In this document: positions 33,292 through 43,559 of the stretch, piece after piece
Layout of the letters: each line of letters begins with the position of its first letter
Position numbering within the stretch: position 1 is the stretch's first letter
Assembly (NCBI GenBank): GCA_004764695.1
Contig: SMSO01000034.1
Coordinates: forward strand, 1,319,501-1,383,500
DNA from: Schizochytrium sp. TIO01
Lineage: Eukaryota; Sar; Bigyra; Thraustochytrida; Thraustochytriidae
Length of the DNA: 64,000 bases
Direction: 5' to 3'
Program-made: the position numbers and the translations under genes
The notes under the pieces: model-generated
What the model was told of the DNA's origin: nothing
The model's database searches: none
The model's input: the letters and a program-made list of their open reading frames with translations, nothing else

Positions 33292-34744
33292 TGTGGAGGC
33301 CTCGCTTTAGAGAGCGCAAGACAGCAAGGCAAAACCCACACGAAATGGAAGGGGGTCCACTCTCGATCCTGGTGTCTCTTCGACTCTAAAGGTCGAAGAG
33401 ACCAGTATTCACGGGCCTTGCAGACACGCACGACACTAAATAAAGTACTGCAAGAGGAGTTGATGCGCAAGGGCCTGACCGACCCTGCGATGAAACTGGT
33501 TTACGAAGGGCCACAAGAAGAACGAAGAAAAAAAATCATGTTTTGATCAATTTTTTGGGGGCATAATAATTTTAGCATAGGTAATATATGTAGGCCTAAA
33601 TATGTCGTAATCTGTAATGGGAAAAAACAAAGAGCCAAAGTCATCGAGTGAAGCATCCGATCAGCAGTCGATCTTTATCATCAGGTTTCACATATAAAGA
33701 AACACCGAGTCAAGAGAATTAAGTTTGGCAAGCAAGCAATCACTGATGCAGTTTTAGTGAAGAACCAGACGAGTCAAATTCGCAAGTTTTTGTAATTCTC
33801 TTTGTAACTCTGTTAAGTAATTCAGAAGATCGAGACTACCATTCCAGAATGGTATTGCACAGAAAGAAAAAGGCTGTGCTTGAGAATAACACCATGGCGC
33901 CAGAACCTGCCGACGAGTCTCGTGTGGAAAAGAGAACAGTTGTGCAGATTCCGGAAAGAGCAATGACATGAGCATGCGACGAATGCGATGTCTTTAAACC
34001 ACCTTATGTAATATTTATAACAAGAGAAACCGAGAGATTCCACACATGTAAATGCAGCTCGCCACATCTTAAAATCGAGCTATAATTCAACTAAAATAAA
34101 AAAAGGTGATTTATGTTAATACCGCCATCTTTCATCACTACTTGCAAAAGATTTTTTGTACGATATCCTAAAGTATCTCGCTCTCTATATCTACAGGACC
34201 GGCCCCTACTCCTCAGAGCTGCATCCATTGTCTTAGCACAAGCAATTATAATCAAGCACTCCTTTCGGCATTTACAAAGGAATTTCGCGACCTCGAGTTG
34301 GCAAATAAATAAACAAATAAACAAATAAATAAATTGATAAATTGATAAATACTGCAGACTGTTGTTAACTGCCATAACCATAACTGCGCAACGCAAATAC
34401 TCTTTGCAGATCTTAGTAGGAGTTTGCTATGGACAGATAGGACGGCCTCGTTTGTATCTTCTTCCTTTCTTTTGAGGCTGTTTCTAATTCATTGCGCTAG
34501 TGTTTAACTACCATAAAGGGTAGAAGTAGAGCTGATCTTCTTTTTGTTTCGTCGGGACCCAAAAAGAAATCCACTCCGATCCAAACCCGATTCTCGTGCT
34601 GTTGCAGCGGAGATCGAGACGAGCGAGACGCTGCTAGAGCAGTCGAGAGTGAGGATAGTTTTGGGAGAAGCTAGACCCGCAAGACCTTGCGGAAGATCAC
34701 TCAGTGAATAGTGATTGATACATAGTGCAAGAGTGAGTGCCAGG
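33292..34744. promoter_or_regulatory. Divergent promoter region between the kinase and the carboxypeptidase
   Basis: Both flanking genes start here and run outward. It contains a hairpin at 33374-33402, an A/T-rich 4-bp repeat (AAATAAAC) at about 34302-34350, and no recognisable gene. An open frame running forward from inside the kinase gene to 33546 is judged antisense noise. Confidence 0.45.
33374..33402. other. Hairpin, 11-bp perfect stem
   Basis: GTCTCTTCGAC at 33374-33384 pairs with GTCGAAGAGAC at 33392-33402 around a 7-nt loop, 83 bases upstream of the kinase ATG. It would lie in the promoter or 5' leader of that gene. Confidence 0.65.
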
Positions 34745-36417
34745 ATGAACCGCTTCGTGCAGAGCTGCCTGGTCCTGGTGGCCATTTTAGCCACTCTCGC
34801 GACCCTTGCGAATGCTGTTGAGATCCCCTCTGGCGAGACCTCGAAGCGCCTTCTTCAGGAGCGCCGCTCTGGCATGAAGCTGACCATCACGCGAAACACG
34901 ATTAAATCCAAGGCGAAGCGCTATGAAGAGTTTGTGATGGACAAATTTGCAAACACTGGTCTTCTTGGCAGCGAGATTATCAACGAGGAAAGCCTTTGCG
35001 ATCCTAACGTTGGCCAGATCGCTGGATACCTTACCCTTGCAGAGCAAAATAAACACTACTTTTTCTGGTTCTTTGAAAGTCGCAATGACCCCGAGAACGA
35101 CCCGGTCACTGCCTGGCTTACAGGCGGACCTGGCTGCTCCGGTATGGTTGGCCTTTTTCAGGAGCTCGGACCCTGTAAGGTGAACAAGGATGGTGCCTCG
35201 ACCAAACTTAACCCGTACAGCTGGAATAACAAGGCCAACATGATCTTCATCGATCAGCCTGGCGAGACTGGCTTTAGCTATGGTGATGGTGACAGTAATG
35301 AAGACACCGTCTCTATGGATTTGTACATTTTCATCACGGAGTTCATGACTAAATTTAACAAGTACAGTGGCAACGACTTCTACACCGTAGGGGAGTCCTA
35401 CGGTGGTCATTATGTACCTGCCTTTGCTCACCGCATCTTCACTGAAAACCAGAACCGCGCCAAGGGTGTTCCTCACATCAACCTGAAGGGCTTTGGCGTC
35501 GGTAATGTAAGTTTAATTGTTCTAGTCCGAAGTCTTTCGTCTTCATTCCGAGATTTTCAAATACTGACCCCGATGCTACTCTTTTGCGCAATCCTATTCA
35601 ACAGGGTCTCACTGACCCGGAGGAGCAGTACAAGTACTATGCCCAGATGGCCTACAACTCCACTACAGCTCCGCCCCGCGTGACCAAGCACACCTATGAT
35701 CGCATGGTCGCACGCACACCGGCTTGTATCAAAATGATTGCCAAATGTAATGAGAAGGGCCAGTCCCCCTTCAAGTGCATTGAGGCTCTCATGTCTTGTA
35801 ACTCTAACCTCGTTACTCCGTACACCTCCACAGGCTACAATGTCTACGATATGCGCATCAAGTGTGAGGTTGAACCCTTGTGCTATGACTTCAGCGAGGT
35901 CGATGCCTATCTCAACAGTGCCAAGGTGCAGAAGTACCTTGGTGTACAGAAGAAGTGGGAATCCTGTAATAGTCAGGTAACCCAGGTAAGTGGTGATGGA
36001 TGTAAAAGCATTTTTTCCACAGTGACTAACCGACAGCATAACGTTTCTAAATCAAACCTCATTTGGAGTATACAGCAAATGTCAGGTGATTACGAGCGTC
36101 GTTACCAGCAGATGGTTCCCCCCATGCTTGAGGCCGGTATCCGTGGCATCATCTATGCTGGTGATGTTGACTTCATCTGCAACTGGCTCGGCAACCGCGC
36201 TTGGACCATGAAGCTCCCTTGGAGCGGCCGTGATGGTTTCAACAAGGCTGGCGAGAAGCCCTGGATGGTGGACGGTGAGGAAGCTGGCAAGGCTCGCAGT
36301 TACGGCCCCTTTACCTTCCTTCAGGTTTACCAGGCTGGTCACATGGTTCCTCTTGACCAGCCCAAGGCTGCTCTTGCTATGTTCGAGAACTTCATCAGTG
36401 GAGGATCCTTCCCTTAA
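34745..36417 (+). CDS. Serine carboxypeptidase (peptidase family S10), three exons
   Basis: Exons 34745-35506, 35605-35985 and 36076-36417 give 494 residues. The enzyme removes C-terminal residues from peptides in the vacuole/lysosome or outside the cell. The first 24 residues are a signal peptide (hydrophobic core LVLVAILATLATLANA). The oxyanion segment TGGPGCSG is at about 126-133, and the catalytic triad is Ser218 in GESYGG, Asp413 in GDVDFICNWLGN and His470 in AGHMVP. Intron 1 (98 nt, GTAAGT...CAACAG) splits GVGN from GLTDPEEQY exactly at the conserved site and is certain. Intron 2 (90 nt, GTAAGT...ATACAG) removes 30 residues that have no counterpart in the family and joins WESCNSQVTQ to QMSGDY. 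It has no in-frame stop, so unspliced RNA would also be translatable. The start is the first ATG in frame. Confidence 0.93.
35507..35604 (+). other. Intron 1 of the carboxypeptidase gene
   Basis: 98 nt with GTAAGT donor and CAACAG acceptor. Removal restores the family sequence GVGNGLTDP. The intron shifts the frame, so it must be spliced. Confidence 0.93.
35986..36075 (+). other. Intron 2 of the carboxypeptidase gene, frame-preserving
   Basis: 90 nt with consensus GTAAGT donor, a branch-like TGACTAAC at about 36021-36028 and a TATACAG acceptor. It encodes 30 extra residues without a stop if retained. Alignment logic (WESCN...SGDY) favours removal. Confidence 0.75.
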
Positions 36418-36738
36418 ATGATCGAGTGAAAACTTCAGGCGTTTGTCCATACAGGGTATATCTAAAACGCCGAACATGCGTAGCAGGTGAAAGCCCTTTC
36501 GAATCGGCCAGCATGCAGAAGCTCGGATTCACTATCGCATAACTTGTGAAGGAGCAAAGATTGCTTGCACATTAACATAGTCATTCTAATATTCACCTTC
36601 ATCCTTTTTTACTGCTCTAGTATACTCTTTAATAGGTAAAAGATTGCTTTTGTGAATTGCCATGCGAGTCTGGATTTCAATATTGATATTTAGTAAGTGA
36701 GAGATGAGGAATGAGCCTATGAAACAAATTATTAATAC
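36418..36738. other. Convergent 3' intergenic gap
   Basis: Short A/T-leaning gap holding the 3' ends of the carboxypeptidase and UNC93-like genes. Nothing else seen. Confidence 0.6.
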
Positions 36739-38121
36739 TTATATCTTGACAGGCAAGAAAAGAGAAATGCCCACGATGCCACACCCTACTGTAAACGCAG
36801 ACTTGGTCGCCAACGAGAGATGTGCCGAAGCGAAAAAGACCGCAGCAATTGCCAAGCTCTGCCATAGCTTGAAATGAGCAAATGACAGTTGTCGGGAATC
36901 TTTCTGAGGCTCCGGACGTGAAGCCAGCATTGCAGTAATGAGGGTGTTGCAAGCTGCATCAGTAAACCCGAGCAGAATACTGAGAAGAACAAAAATTGGC
37001 AAAGCTCCGTCTGGATTAAGATCCTGTAGGAAATCGAGGCCTGCCGTTGAGGCAATGATCACCTGGAACAGAGCTGCAAGAGACAAAAGAAACTTAAGGA
37101 TAGAGGACGAGCTATTAAGCTTTCCTAGCATCCAACTTGATAAGGCATCGCTAAAACTATAAATGGTCATTAGGACTGGTACCTGGTTCATCCCTAGTAC
37201 AGGCTTTATAACTGAACCGGTAAAATCTCCCCACGCCCAAGCTGCCTGAGCTCCACTGTAGGCAAACAAGGGAATAAGCATGAGTAACGTCTCATCAAGC
37301 CACAGTATGCTTAGCATTGTCGTCGACACTTGGTCTCTAATTGATGTCTGTTGTTCAGAGTCCCACTGGTAAGACTCGTGCTCCTCCTCTTCGATACTTA
37401 TGTTGCTGTTCAGGCTTGCGTAGCTCCCACTACCTGGACGAGAAGACTCAAGGTCCTCGAGACGTGTTGAAAGTGCGACACCAGCACAGGCACTTGCGGT
37501 GAAGATAAGAAACAATAGCTTTTCGACTTGTGGAGCTACCTCAGCACCAGAATTTTGTTCAACCTGTGCATCATTCCCGGAATGTAGCACAATGTAAGCA
37601 ATCACATTACCAGCGAGAGGTCCTAGTTGAAAAATTAAAAAGAATATTCCCGATGCGGTGGCTGCTTGAGCTTTGTCTGCGTGGCTGATCAAACTCAAAT
37701 AGACGCCTTGGGCATTCCACAAAGTTGCTGCGCCAACTCCAAGGCATGCCGCAGCTGGAATCAATGTCCACCACACCGGGTAAAGATTGCTTAAGATGAA
37801 GATCGCATATGTTGAGAAACCGGCTGTCATCGCCTTGGTGGTCCCGAGTTTTTGCAAGAGGATCGGTGCCCAAAGCCCTGCAATTGTAAGACACACATAT
37901 AGTACACCGAGAGCTGCAGTACCAGCCCCGTCAGGATGAAGGCTTGACTCGAGGCCTTGGGTGGCCCCAAAAGCCAGGAAGACAAGACAAAAACTCCAAG
38001 ACATGACTTGCAGATTTCTCATGTCAAGTCTAGCACTACTCTCATTATTGGGTCCCGAGGTCGGTGCACCTGCACCTTCACCACGGTTACTGATGCCAGC
38101 ATCGGGTTCCTCCTCAAGCAT
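36739..38121 (-). CDS. UNC93-like major facilitator superfamily membrane protein
   Basis: Single exon, 460 residues, ATG at 38121. After a hydrophilic N-terminus of about 32 residues, the first half matches the UNC-93 family pattern: NLQVMSWSFCLVFLAFGATQ opening helix 1, GTAALGVLYVCLTIAGLWAP, KLGTTKAM, YPVWWTLIPAAACLGVGAATLWNAQGVYL. About 11-12 helices can be counted, with a central loop of some 60 acidic/serine residues (near 225-275) splitting two six-helix halves. UNC93 relatives regulate potassium channels or trafficking of membrane proteins, and plant and protist members are poorly characterised. The substrate, if any, is unknown. The ATG is the first in frame. A leader or extra 5' exon is not needed to explain the protein. 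Confidence 0.85.
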   Translation of the reverse strand: MLEEEPDAGISNRGEGAGAPTSGPNNESSARLDMRNLQVMSWSFCLVFLAFGATQGLESSLHPDGAGTAALGVLYVCLTIAGLWAPILLQKLGTTKAMTAGFSTYAIFILSNLYPVWWTLIPAAACLGVGAATLWNAQGVYLSLISHADKAQAATASGIFFLIFQLGPLAGNVIAYIVLHSGNDAQVEQNSGAEVAPQVEKLLFLIFTASACAGVALSTRLEDLESSRPGSGSYASLNSNISIEEEEHESYQWDSEQQTSIRDQVSTTMLSILWLDETLLMLIPLFAYSGAQAAWAWGDFTGSVIKPVLGMNQVPVLMTIYSFSDALSSWMLGKLNSSSSILKFLLSLAALFQVIIASTAGLDFLQDLNPDGALPIFVLLSILLGFTDAACNTLITAMLASRPEPQKDSRQLSFAHFKLWQSLAIAAVFFASAHLSLATKSAFTVGCGIVGISLFLPVKI

Positions 38122-41100
38122 GGTGGCGATTGCAGGTCACAGTGGTGTTTTGGAGCCCAAATGGTCCTGGTTTAGACAGGGGTCCCCTGTGATCTAAAGT
38201 AGCCCGTATTTGTTATCATTGTTATTATTATATTATTATCATCTAAGCGAACAATGCCGGTGATCACAACATAGCATTAGCTAAAACTTTTTTTATTTAT
38301 TTTTTCAAATAAAGTCTTAATTTGTTATGATAATAATTTGATTCCTTTTATAAACGAATATAAAAGAATACAGAATATAGGGAAGATGAAGAAGGTTATA
38401 TAGGTATGGGTCTAACCTAAGAACGAACTAGATTATTTCACAATAAGTTAGGCCAAGAATGAAGCTTGTATGTCCCAAACCATCATAATAGCTAACGCAA
38501 AAATTCCAGACGGTCGATGATGAATATGTTTGAGTTTTTTTGTTTTTATTTCAAAACAAAATACGATTTTTGAGGGAAAAAATGTGAGAGCTGAATGTTT
38601 TATTCTGATCATGATCACTGCTCATAGTTGCATTGTATTTACATTCTTTGACGGTAGGTTATGCTCAATGTGCCGGTTTCTTTTGCAACAAACTGCAGGG
38701 GTGGAAAGCCAGGCCTTTGGAAGATCACATTTCTTCACGTGACCACACCAGGCTCTAACGAGTGCAGCAAAGATCAAGCTAGAGGAAGAAGATATTATTT
38801 GCGCCAGTTTAGTCGACGCCGATGAATTAGAAATCTCCGTCTAGCAGATCAGTGTTGACCCAATGGATTATATAGACAAATCAAATGAGCTCTTGGCTAC
38901 GCAGGTCGCCTCCGCATTCAAGACATATTTCAGTCTGCCATTTCCGTTTAGGCAATTTTTACCAAAACGATTGCCTTGACTTCCATGATCAATCTGTCAG
39001 GGTGCAATCTAGAGGAATGTCAATGGGAAATACAATAATCGACATCAAGCAGGTGTTCGATAATGGAAACCAGCCTCAACGTATCACTTGTATGGAAGAA
39101 ATGTGAACGGACAAACAATTGATTCCAAAAACATAGTAGTTATTTAGTCAGTGTTGGATAGTAGCACTTGTTTTCAAGATAGATCACTCTACCAACGATA
39201 GGCATGATGATAAGATAACAGGATTTGATTTAAGCCTGCTGTAGTCAAACTGTTGTACGATTGTGGGATATATGTTGAATTCAGGGTTCCATTAAGAATG
39301 CTTCTTCAATTTGCGCAACTTTTTTTCAGTCCAAACCACTGATCTGGAAGCTGCCATCGCTACTTACTTCACGGGGGGTTCTCCGTGCGTCATCGCCTTG
39401 AAGTTGATTTAGAGGCGGCTATCAGTAGTGAGCCCAGCTAGTTTGATGATGATTATATGGTGTTGAAACTAATTAAACTAGAACTCGTGAAGGGAAATGT
39501 GAAGGCAAAAACCTATTTGTTATGATGCGCTTCCTAGTAAATGTTTAATCTTGTGGATAAATCTCACTTTGCTGAAGCGCTCAATGATTGATGGAAATGA
39601 AACATCGTTTTTTGCCCAAAAGATAGCGCACATATGACGAGAGCACCAATTTTAATATATCAGGAAAGTCTTCCTGGAATATCCGAAATTGCTCCAGCAC
39701 GTGGTGGTGAAACGGAACAGAGCTCGATAGAAACTACAACAGGGTAATAGAGTACCCCGCACGCATTGTGCCACTGGGGTCTGCTACTTAATATAGCCAG
39801 GCACTGAAAGTCTTATCTAGCAGTGGTAAGGTTCATTACAAAATAGTTCAATTAAAATGAAACGGATATATATCACTTAGGGAAGAAAAATATAAAAAAA
39901 GCACAAGAAAGTCAAGCGTGCCTTGCTTCAAAGCTGGCATTTCACCACCCTGAGCCGTGATTCTGTCTCCGATTCCGATCGAGGCTGCTCAAATTGACCT
40001 CCGGCCGTAGCAATGCTGGTCTTTTCAGAGAAGCTCGTTGCGGACCCTTGCATGGTGCGGAACGAAGAATACAATCCCGAAGCGTACTATTGATCAGCAA
40101 AAAGTATCAACTGCAATCCAGCCGATTATTAGGTGCGGTGGCTGGCTCAATTGGTTACAAGCTGGCTGGTGAACTTTCTCTCACTTGCACTTATGGTGCG
40201 TATTTCACTGTTCAAATGAAGCAAGCAAGCTAAATGCCTAAACGCCATCAGTGCAGCAACACTGTGGACCAGAGTGATGAGCCGGGTTATGCAGTGTATA
40301 TAAATGTGTTTTAATTTAGTTTACTATGCTAGGAATAAGAAATCAAAACCAAAGAAAATAGTAATACAGCCCGATCAACGCCTTCCTACTCAAAAAGTAG
40401 TTCCAGTATAGGCAACTTAAAATTTGTGTTTACAAACCTTGGCATAATGGAAATGTAAAGACTTGCTTGAGCAGAGAGTCAGCTTCTTTGTCACTCAAAA
40501 CTTTCTGGGGGTTTTCTCTCATTTTATTCTTACTTTTCTCTAGGTAGCTATTATTACATTCTTGAAATGATAGGACAAATAAACATTCACGGCGGGCACC
40601 GCGCGAACTGAAACTTGTGTTGGAGTTTTCAACGTTCATATATAACATGAATATGAGTAAATAGTGTCGTTTAAGTGACAATTCCCATCAAAAGCTTGCT
40701 GTAGACTCCACATGAGTGCGAATTGAGAGTCGATGAAGGGTGTCTTGGCGTTTACAATCCTTGCTGATGCGCTAGGGAGCAATCGTCATTTGCACCCACC
40801 GTGACGACATTTGTTGTTTCCATGGCTGACCGTCTAACTTTCAGGCAAAGTATTGTGTAACCCATCCGCTTACTCGCAATGTGAGGAAACATTCAACAGG
40901 AAGGGGAAACGAAAAGGAGCAAGAAAGTAGGAAGTCATCACTACTAATAATTAGGTATTCATAAACTAGACTGCAGCTTTATACAACAGTTTCATTATTT
41001 TTTACTTCCTCCTTTTTTTCTTTTTCTTTCTTTTGTAACTTGAAAATTGCAATTTTATGCAGAAAATTCGTTTTTCTTTGTGGATCAGTTCAAGGTTCCC

Positions 41101-41278
41101 CTTGCATTTGAGGGACCCATTTAGGCGAAATAACAACGCCTTAGTAAAGGAATTTCACTTCCTCAACGTAGATAGAACCCTATCTCCTTGCAACAATTTG
41201 TTGAAATTTAATACAAACTACGAACTACGTGGCGCAGCTCCATGAACGCAAGAATACACATTAGCAAGGTATGCGAGT
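38122..41278. other. AT-rich intergenic region with possible decayed mobile element
   Basis: About 3.2 kb without an intact gene. The promoter of the UNC93-like gene should be at the left edge. Coding-like fragments broken by stops and frame changes lie between about 38750 and 40240 and are described separately. T-rich tracts at about 41000-41040 precede the next gene. Confidence 0.5.
38758..40235 (+). pseudogene. Possible degenerate transposase-like coding remnants
   Basis: Coding-like fragments run forward in shifting frames. About 38758-38978 reads KIKLEEEDIICASLVDADE, then one in-frame stop, then DYIDKSNELLATQVASAFK. About 39270-39412 reads FRVPLRMLLQFAQLFF and, one frame over, TTDLEAAIATYFTGGSP. 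About 39994-40233 reads SGRSNAGLFREARCGPL onward. The middle piece reminds me of the helical segment before the catalytic core of PIF/Harbinger-type transposases, but no DDE/D residues, terminal inverted repeats or target duplications were identified. The assignment is speculative, and these fragments may be chance open frames. Confidence 0.25.
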
Positions 41279-42532
41279 ATGCGCGATGAGTCCTTGTTTC
41301 ACTTGATGAATTATCGCAGCATGGCCAATGTTTCCTTGGTACTTTCTACGCCATGCACTTCATATGTGGCGATCTCCAGTCCTTGGATTAAAATTAGGGC
41401 AGTTACTGGTGTTCTCTATCTGCTTGTATGTTTACTGCTATTTGTTAGACTAAAACGATATTCGTCCGCAACAAGGTCACGAGCAAGCTTTTGGAGAGCT
41501 CCTCGAGTACGCTTTTGGATTATTAACATATTAGCTGCAATTTTGGAGGCAGTAATCGCGTTCGACCTGAAGAGTCACTCTCCTAGCTTGACAGACACTG
41601 CCTTTGATGTATTCGATCTCACAAGCAGAACCTTTGTGGCAATGAGCTTTATCTGCATTGTTGAATCACTCATGAGTGTTTGTCAGCGAACACGAGATCG
41701 TGTGTTCTGGATTACAAAGTATCAGAATCAGATGTTCATTGGTGTCCTTGTCTGGCAATTTGGGCTATATTTCATTGGGAAAATTAATATGAATCCGATT
41801 GCATGTCTTGGAGGTGCTGTTGCGAGGCTTATGAGCTTTGCCATTTTTAATCTTATTGGGGGGATTTTTCTGTGCTCCCAGAAATCCAAGATTGTGGAGG
41901 AGCTTGTACGTGCTGCTTCGTTGGCCTCGCCACGGACACTTGTAAGTAGTAAAGTTGGGCGTCAACCCTCTGAGTCCTCGCGGAGCTTTCCTGGCATGAC
42001 ACTTATACGTTCAATCACCTCGTCATCAATCACTCCAATGGATGTTATTCCAGTATTATCACCAAGATCCATGACGGAAAGCAAGTCTCCTGTGCTTCGT
42101 GCATTCATCAACCGCCTTCGTGCAGTTGTTGCTCTTTTATTTATTGCGTTTGGTTTAAACGCATGGCAAGCAATTGTCTTTGCATATATTGAAACTAACA
42201 ATCGATGGGAGGATGCCAGGATTAAGACGGTTCAACTTGTCAGTTTTTATCTTGATAGGATTTATCTCTTTGCCGTCCTTCTTATGGCTTTCTTTGCCTA
42301 TACAGACCAGGATAACACCACAAATCGTCTCCGTCGAAGGACTACTGCCATGGTACTTGGTCAAATTCGAAGAAGGAGTCTTTCTTCGGATTCTACACCA
42401 AATTTTGCAAACCAACTAAGAGACTCCAATGGCAAAACACTCGATGAAGATAGCATAGATGACGTAACCTTCCACCTTGACGGCACTACCCCGACCGTCC
42501 TCGAGTTGAGTGAGGCTCCCTTTAGCTCCTAG
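41279..42532 (+). CDS. Orphan seven-helix membrane protein
   Basis: Single exon, 417 residues, ATG at 41279. Seven hydrophobic segments are visible: VTGVLYLLVCLLLFV; WIINILAAILEAVIAF; FVAMSFICIVESLM; MFIGVLVWQFGLYFIG; LMSFAIFNLIGGIFLC; AVVALLFIAFGLNAWQAIVF; and YLDRIYLFAVLLMAFFAY. A short N-terminus with an N-x-S site (NVS) precedes the first. A Ser/Arg-rich loop of about 70 residues separates helices 5 and 6, and the C-terminal tail is hydrophilic with many Ser and Thr. The topology resembles a receptor, but I see no GPCR family motif (no DRY, no NPxxY) and do not recognise the family. An upstream frame at 41057-41245 (62 codons) ends 33 bases before this ATG and could be a uORF or an unrelated stretch. 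Confidence 0.75.
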   Translation: MRDESLFHLMNYRSMANVSLVLSTPCTSYVAISSPWIKIRAVTGVLYLLVCLLLFVRLKRYSSATRSRASFWRAPRVRFWIINILAAILEAVIAFDLKSHSPSLTDTAFDVFDLTSRTFVAMSFICIVESLMSVCQRTRDRVFWITKYQNQMFIGVLVWQFGLYFIGKINMNPIACLGGAVARLMSFAIFNLIGGIFLCSQKSKIVEELVRAASLASPRTLVSSKVGRQPSESSRSFPGMTLIRSITSSSITPMDVIPVLSPRSMTESKSPVLRAFINRLRAVVALLFIAFGLNAWQAIVFAYIETNNRWEDARIKTVQLVSFYLDRIYLFAVLLMAFFAYTDQDNTTNRLRRRTTAMVLGQIRRRSLSSDSTPNFANQLRDSNGKTLDEDSIDDVTFHLDGTTPTVLELSEAPFSS

Positions 42533-43559
42533 CTAAAGTTGAACACAATTTTTCGGTCTTAGTTACAAACAATCTTTTTCGAACAAGAGTAGGTGCTGCT
42601 TTCAAAGTGCTCCCCTCTTATCCTGTAACCTTTTTTTAAGATGAATATACTTACTTCACACCATATGATCTCGCTCTGATTGTAACAAAGAATTGATTCT
42701 ACCGATACCTTCCATGACGTAACGTAGCATTTTATAAATATCGTTTTTTAACTTTCTGACACGAACTCTGCTCTACTTAGAGCATCAGATTCGCATTGCC
42801 ATTCTCATTCAATTTCTTTATGTACCTCTTCCACACAACTTGTTACTCCCTTCATTCTTCCAGACTTCACCCCTTACTATGTATTGCTACTAAAATCGAT
42901 AGGAGTATACCCGTCAAAGCCTCTACTGGTGGTGCACTGCAAGTGAAGTATACCTGATCCTTACTATGGAAAATACCTACTTATTATACACTATATCTTC
43001 CCGCATACTATGGCTTATTTGCAAGTACACTATAGACTTCTCCAATTACTGCCATACAAATCGTACGGTGTTGGTATTACTAGGTACTAGTACTACTTCG
43101 ATGATAAGCCGTCGAACGATACAGACACTGAAGATGTAAAGAATGTGGCTGTCGCGGTCATCTGCAAAAGCCTTGGTGCCTGAGAAGAGGGTTCGAAGCG
43201 AAGATTGTCTCGTGCCCCATGATTCATTGATTCATTCCAATGTGCACAATTCACAGACAGTCTGAAATGAACTCTAAATAATAACCTCTCTTTTCTTTCA
43301 CTGAGAGTGTTTCTTTTCTACTCTGATGTCTTTAGAAGAAACAAAGAAATCATTGAATAACAAACAAAGAGGTCGAAAAGAGAAACACAAGAGAAGCGAC
43401 GCTCGGTAATCCTCGATCGACCAAGCCTCGCGCCCGCAACTCGCAGTTGTAGAGCGCCAGCGTGGTACTCGCGGTAGAACACATCCATCGCTCTTGTCAG
43501 CCTTGGATTCGGCAGTGGTGGCAGCAGCGGCAGCAGCAGCGGCAGCAGCGGCAGCAGCG
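42533..43559. promoter_or_regulatory. Intergenic region and leader of the IWS1 gene
   Basis: 3' flank of the membrane-protein gene followed by the promoter of IWS1. It ends in a GCN trinucleotide run at 43517-43559 placed directly against the ATG. No gene seen. Confidence 0.5.
43517..43559 (+). repeat. (GCA/GCG)n trinucleotide run abutting the IWS1 start codon
   Basis: A run of GCA/GCG triplets immediately upstream of and in frame with the ATG at 43560. It is taken as 5' leader because no in-frame ATG precedes it. Initiation at a non-ATG codon further upstream would add a polyalanine segment. Confidence 0.75.

Noticed and set aside
33025-33546. Forward open frame overlapping the kinase N-terminus and running beyond its start
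   Set aside because: Most of it is antisense to the conserved kinase motifs, and the remaining part has no protein-like signature.
34787-35476. Antisense open frame in the carboxypeptidase gene
   Set aside because: It mirrors a conserved exon. No domain or ATG support.
40140-40215. tRNA gene suggested by an A-box-like TGGCTCAATTGG
   Set aside because: No B box or cloverleaf pairing follows at the right distance.
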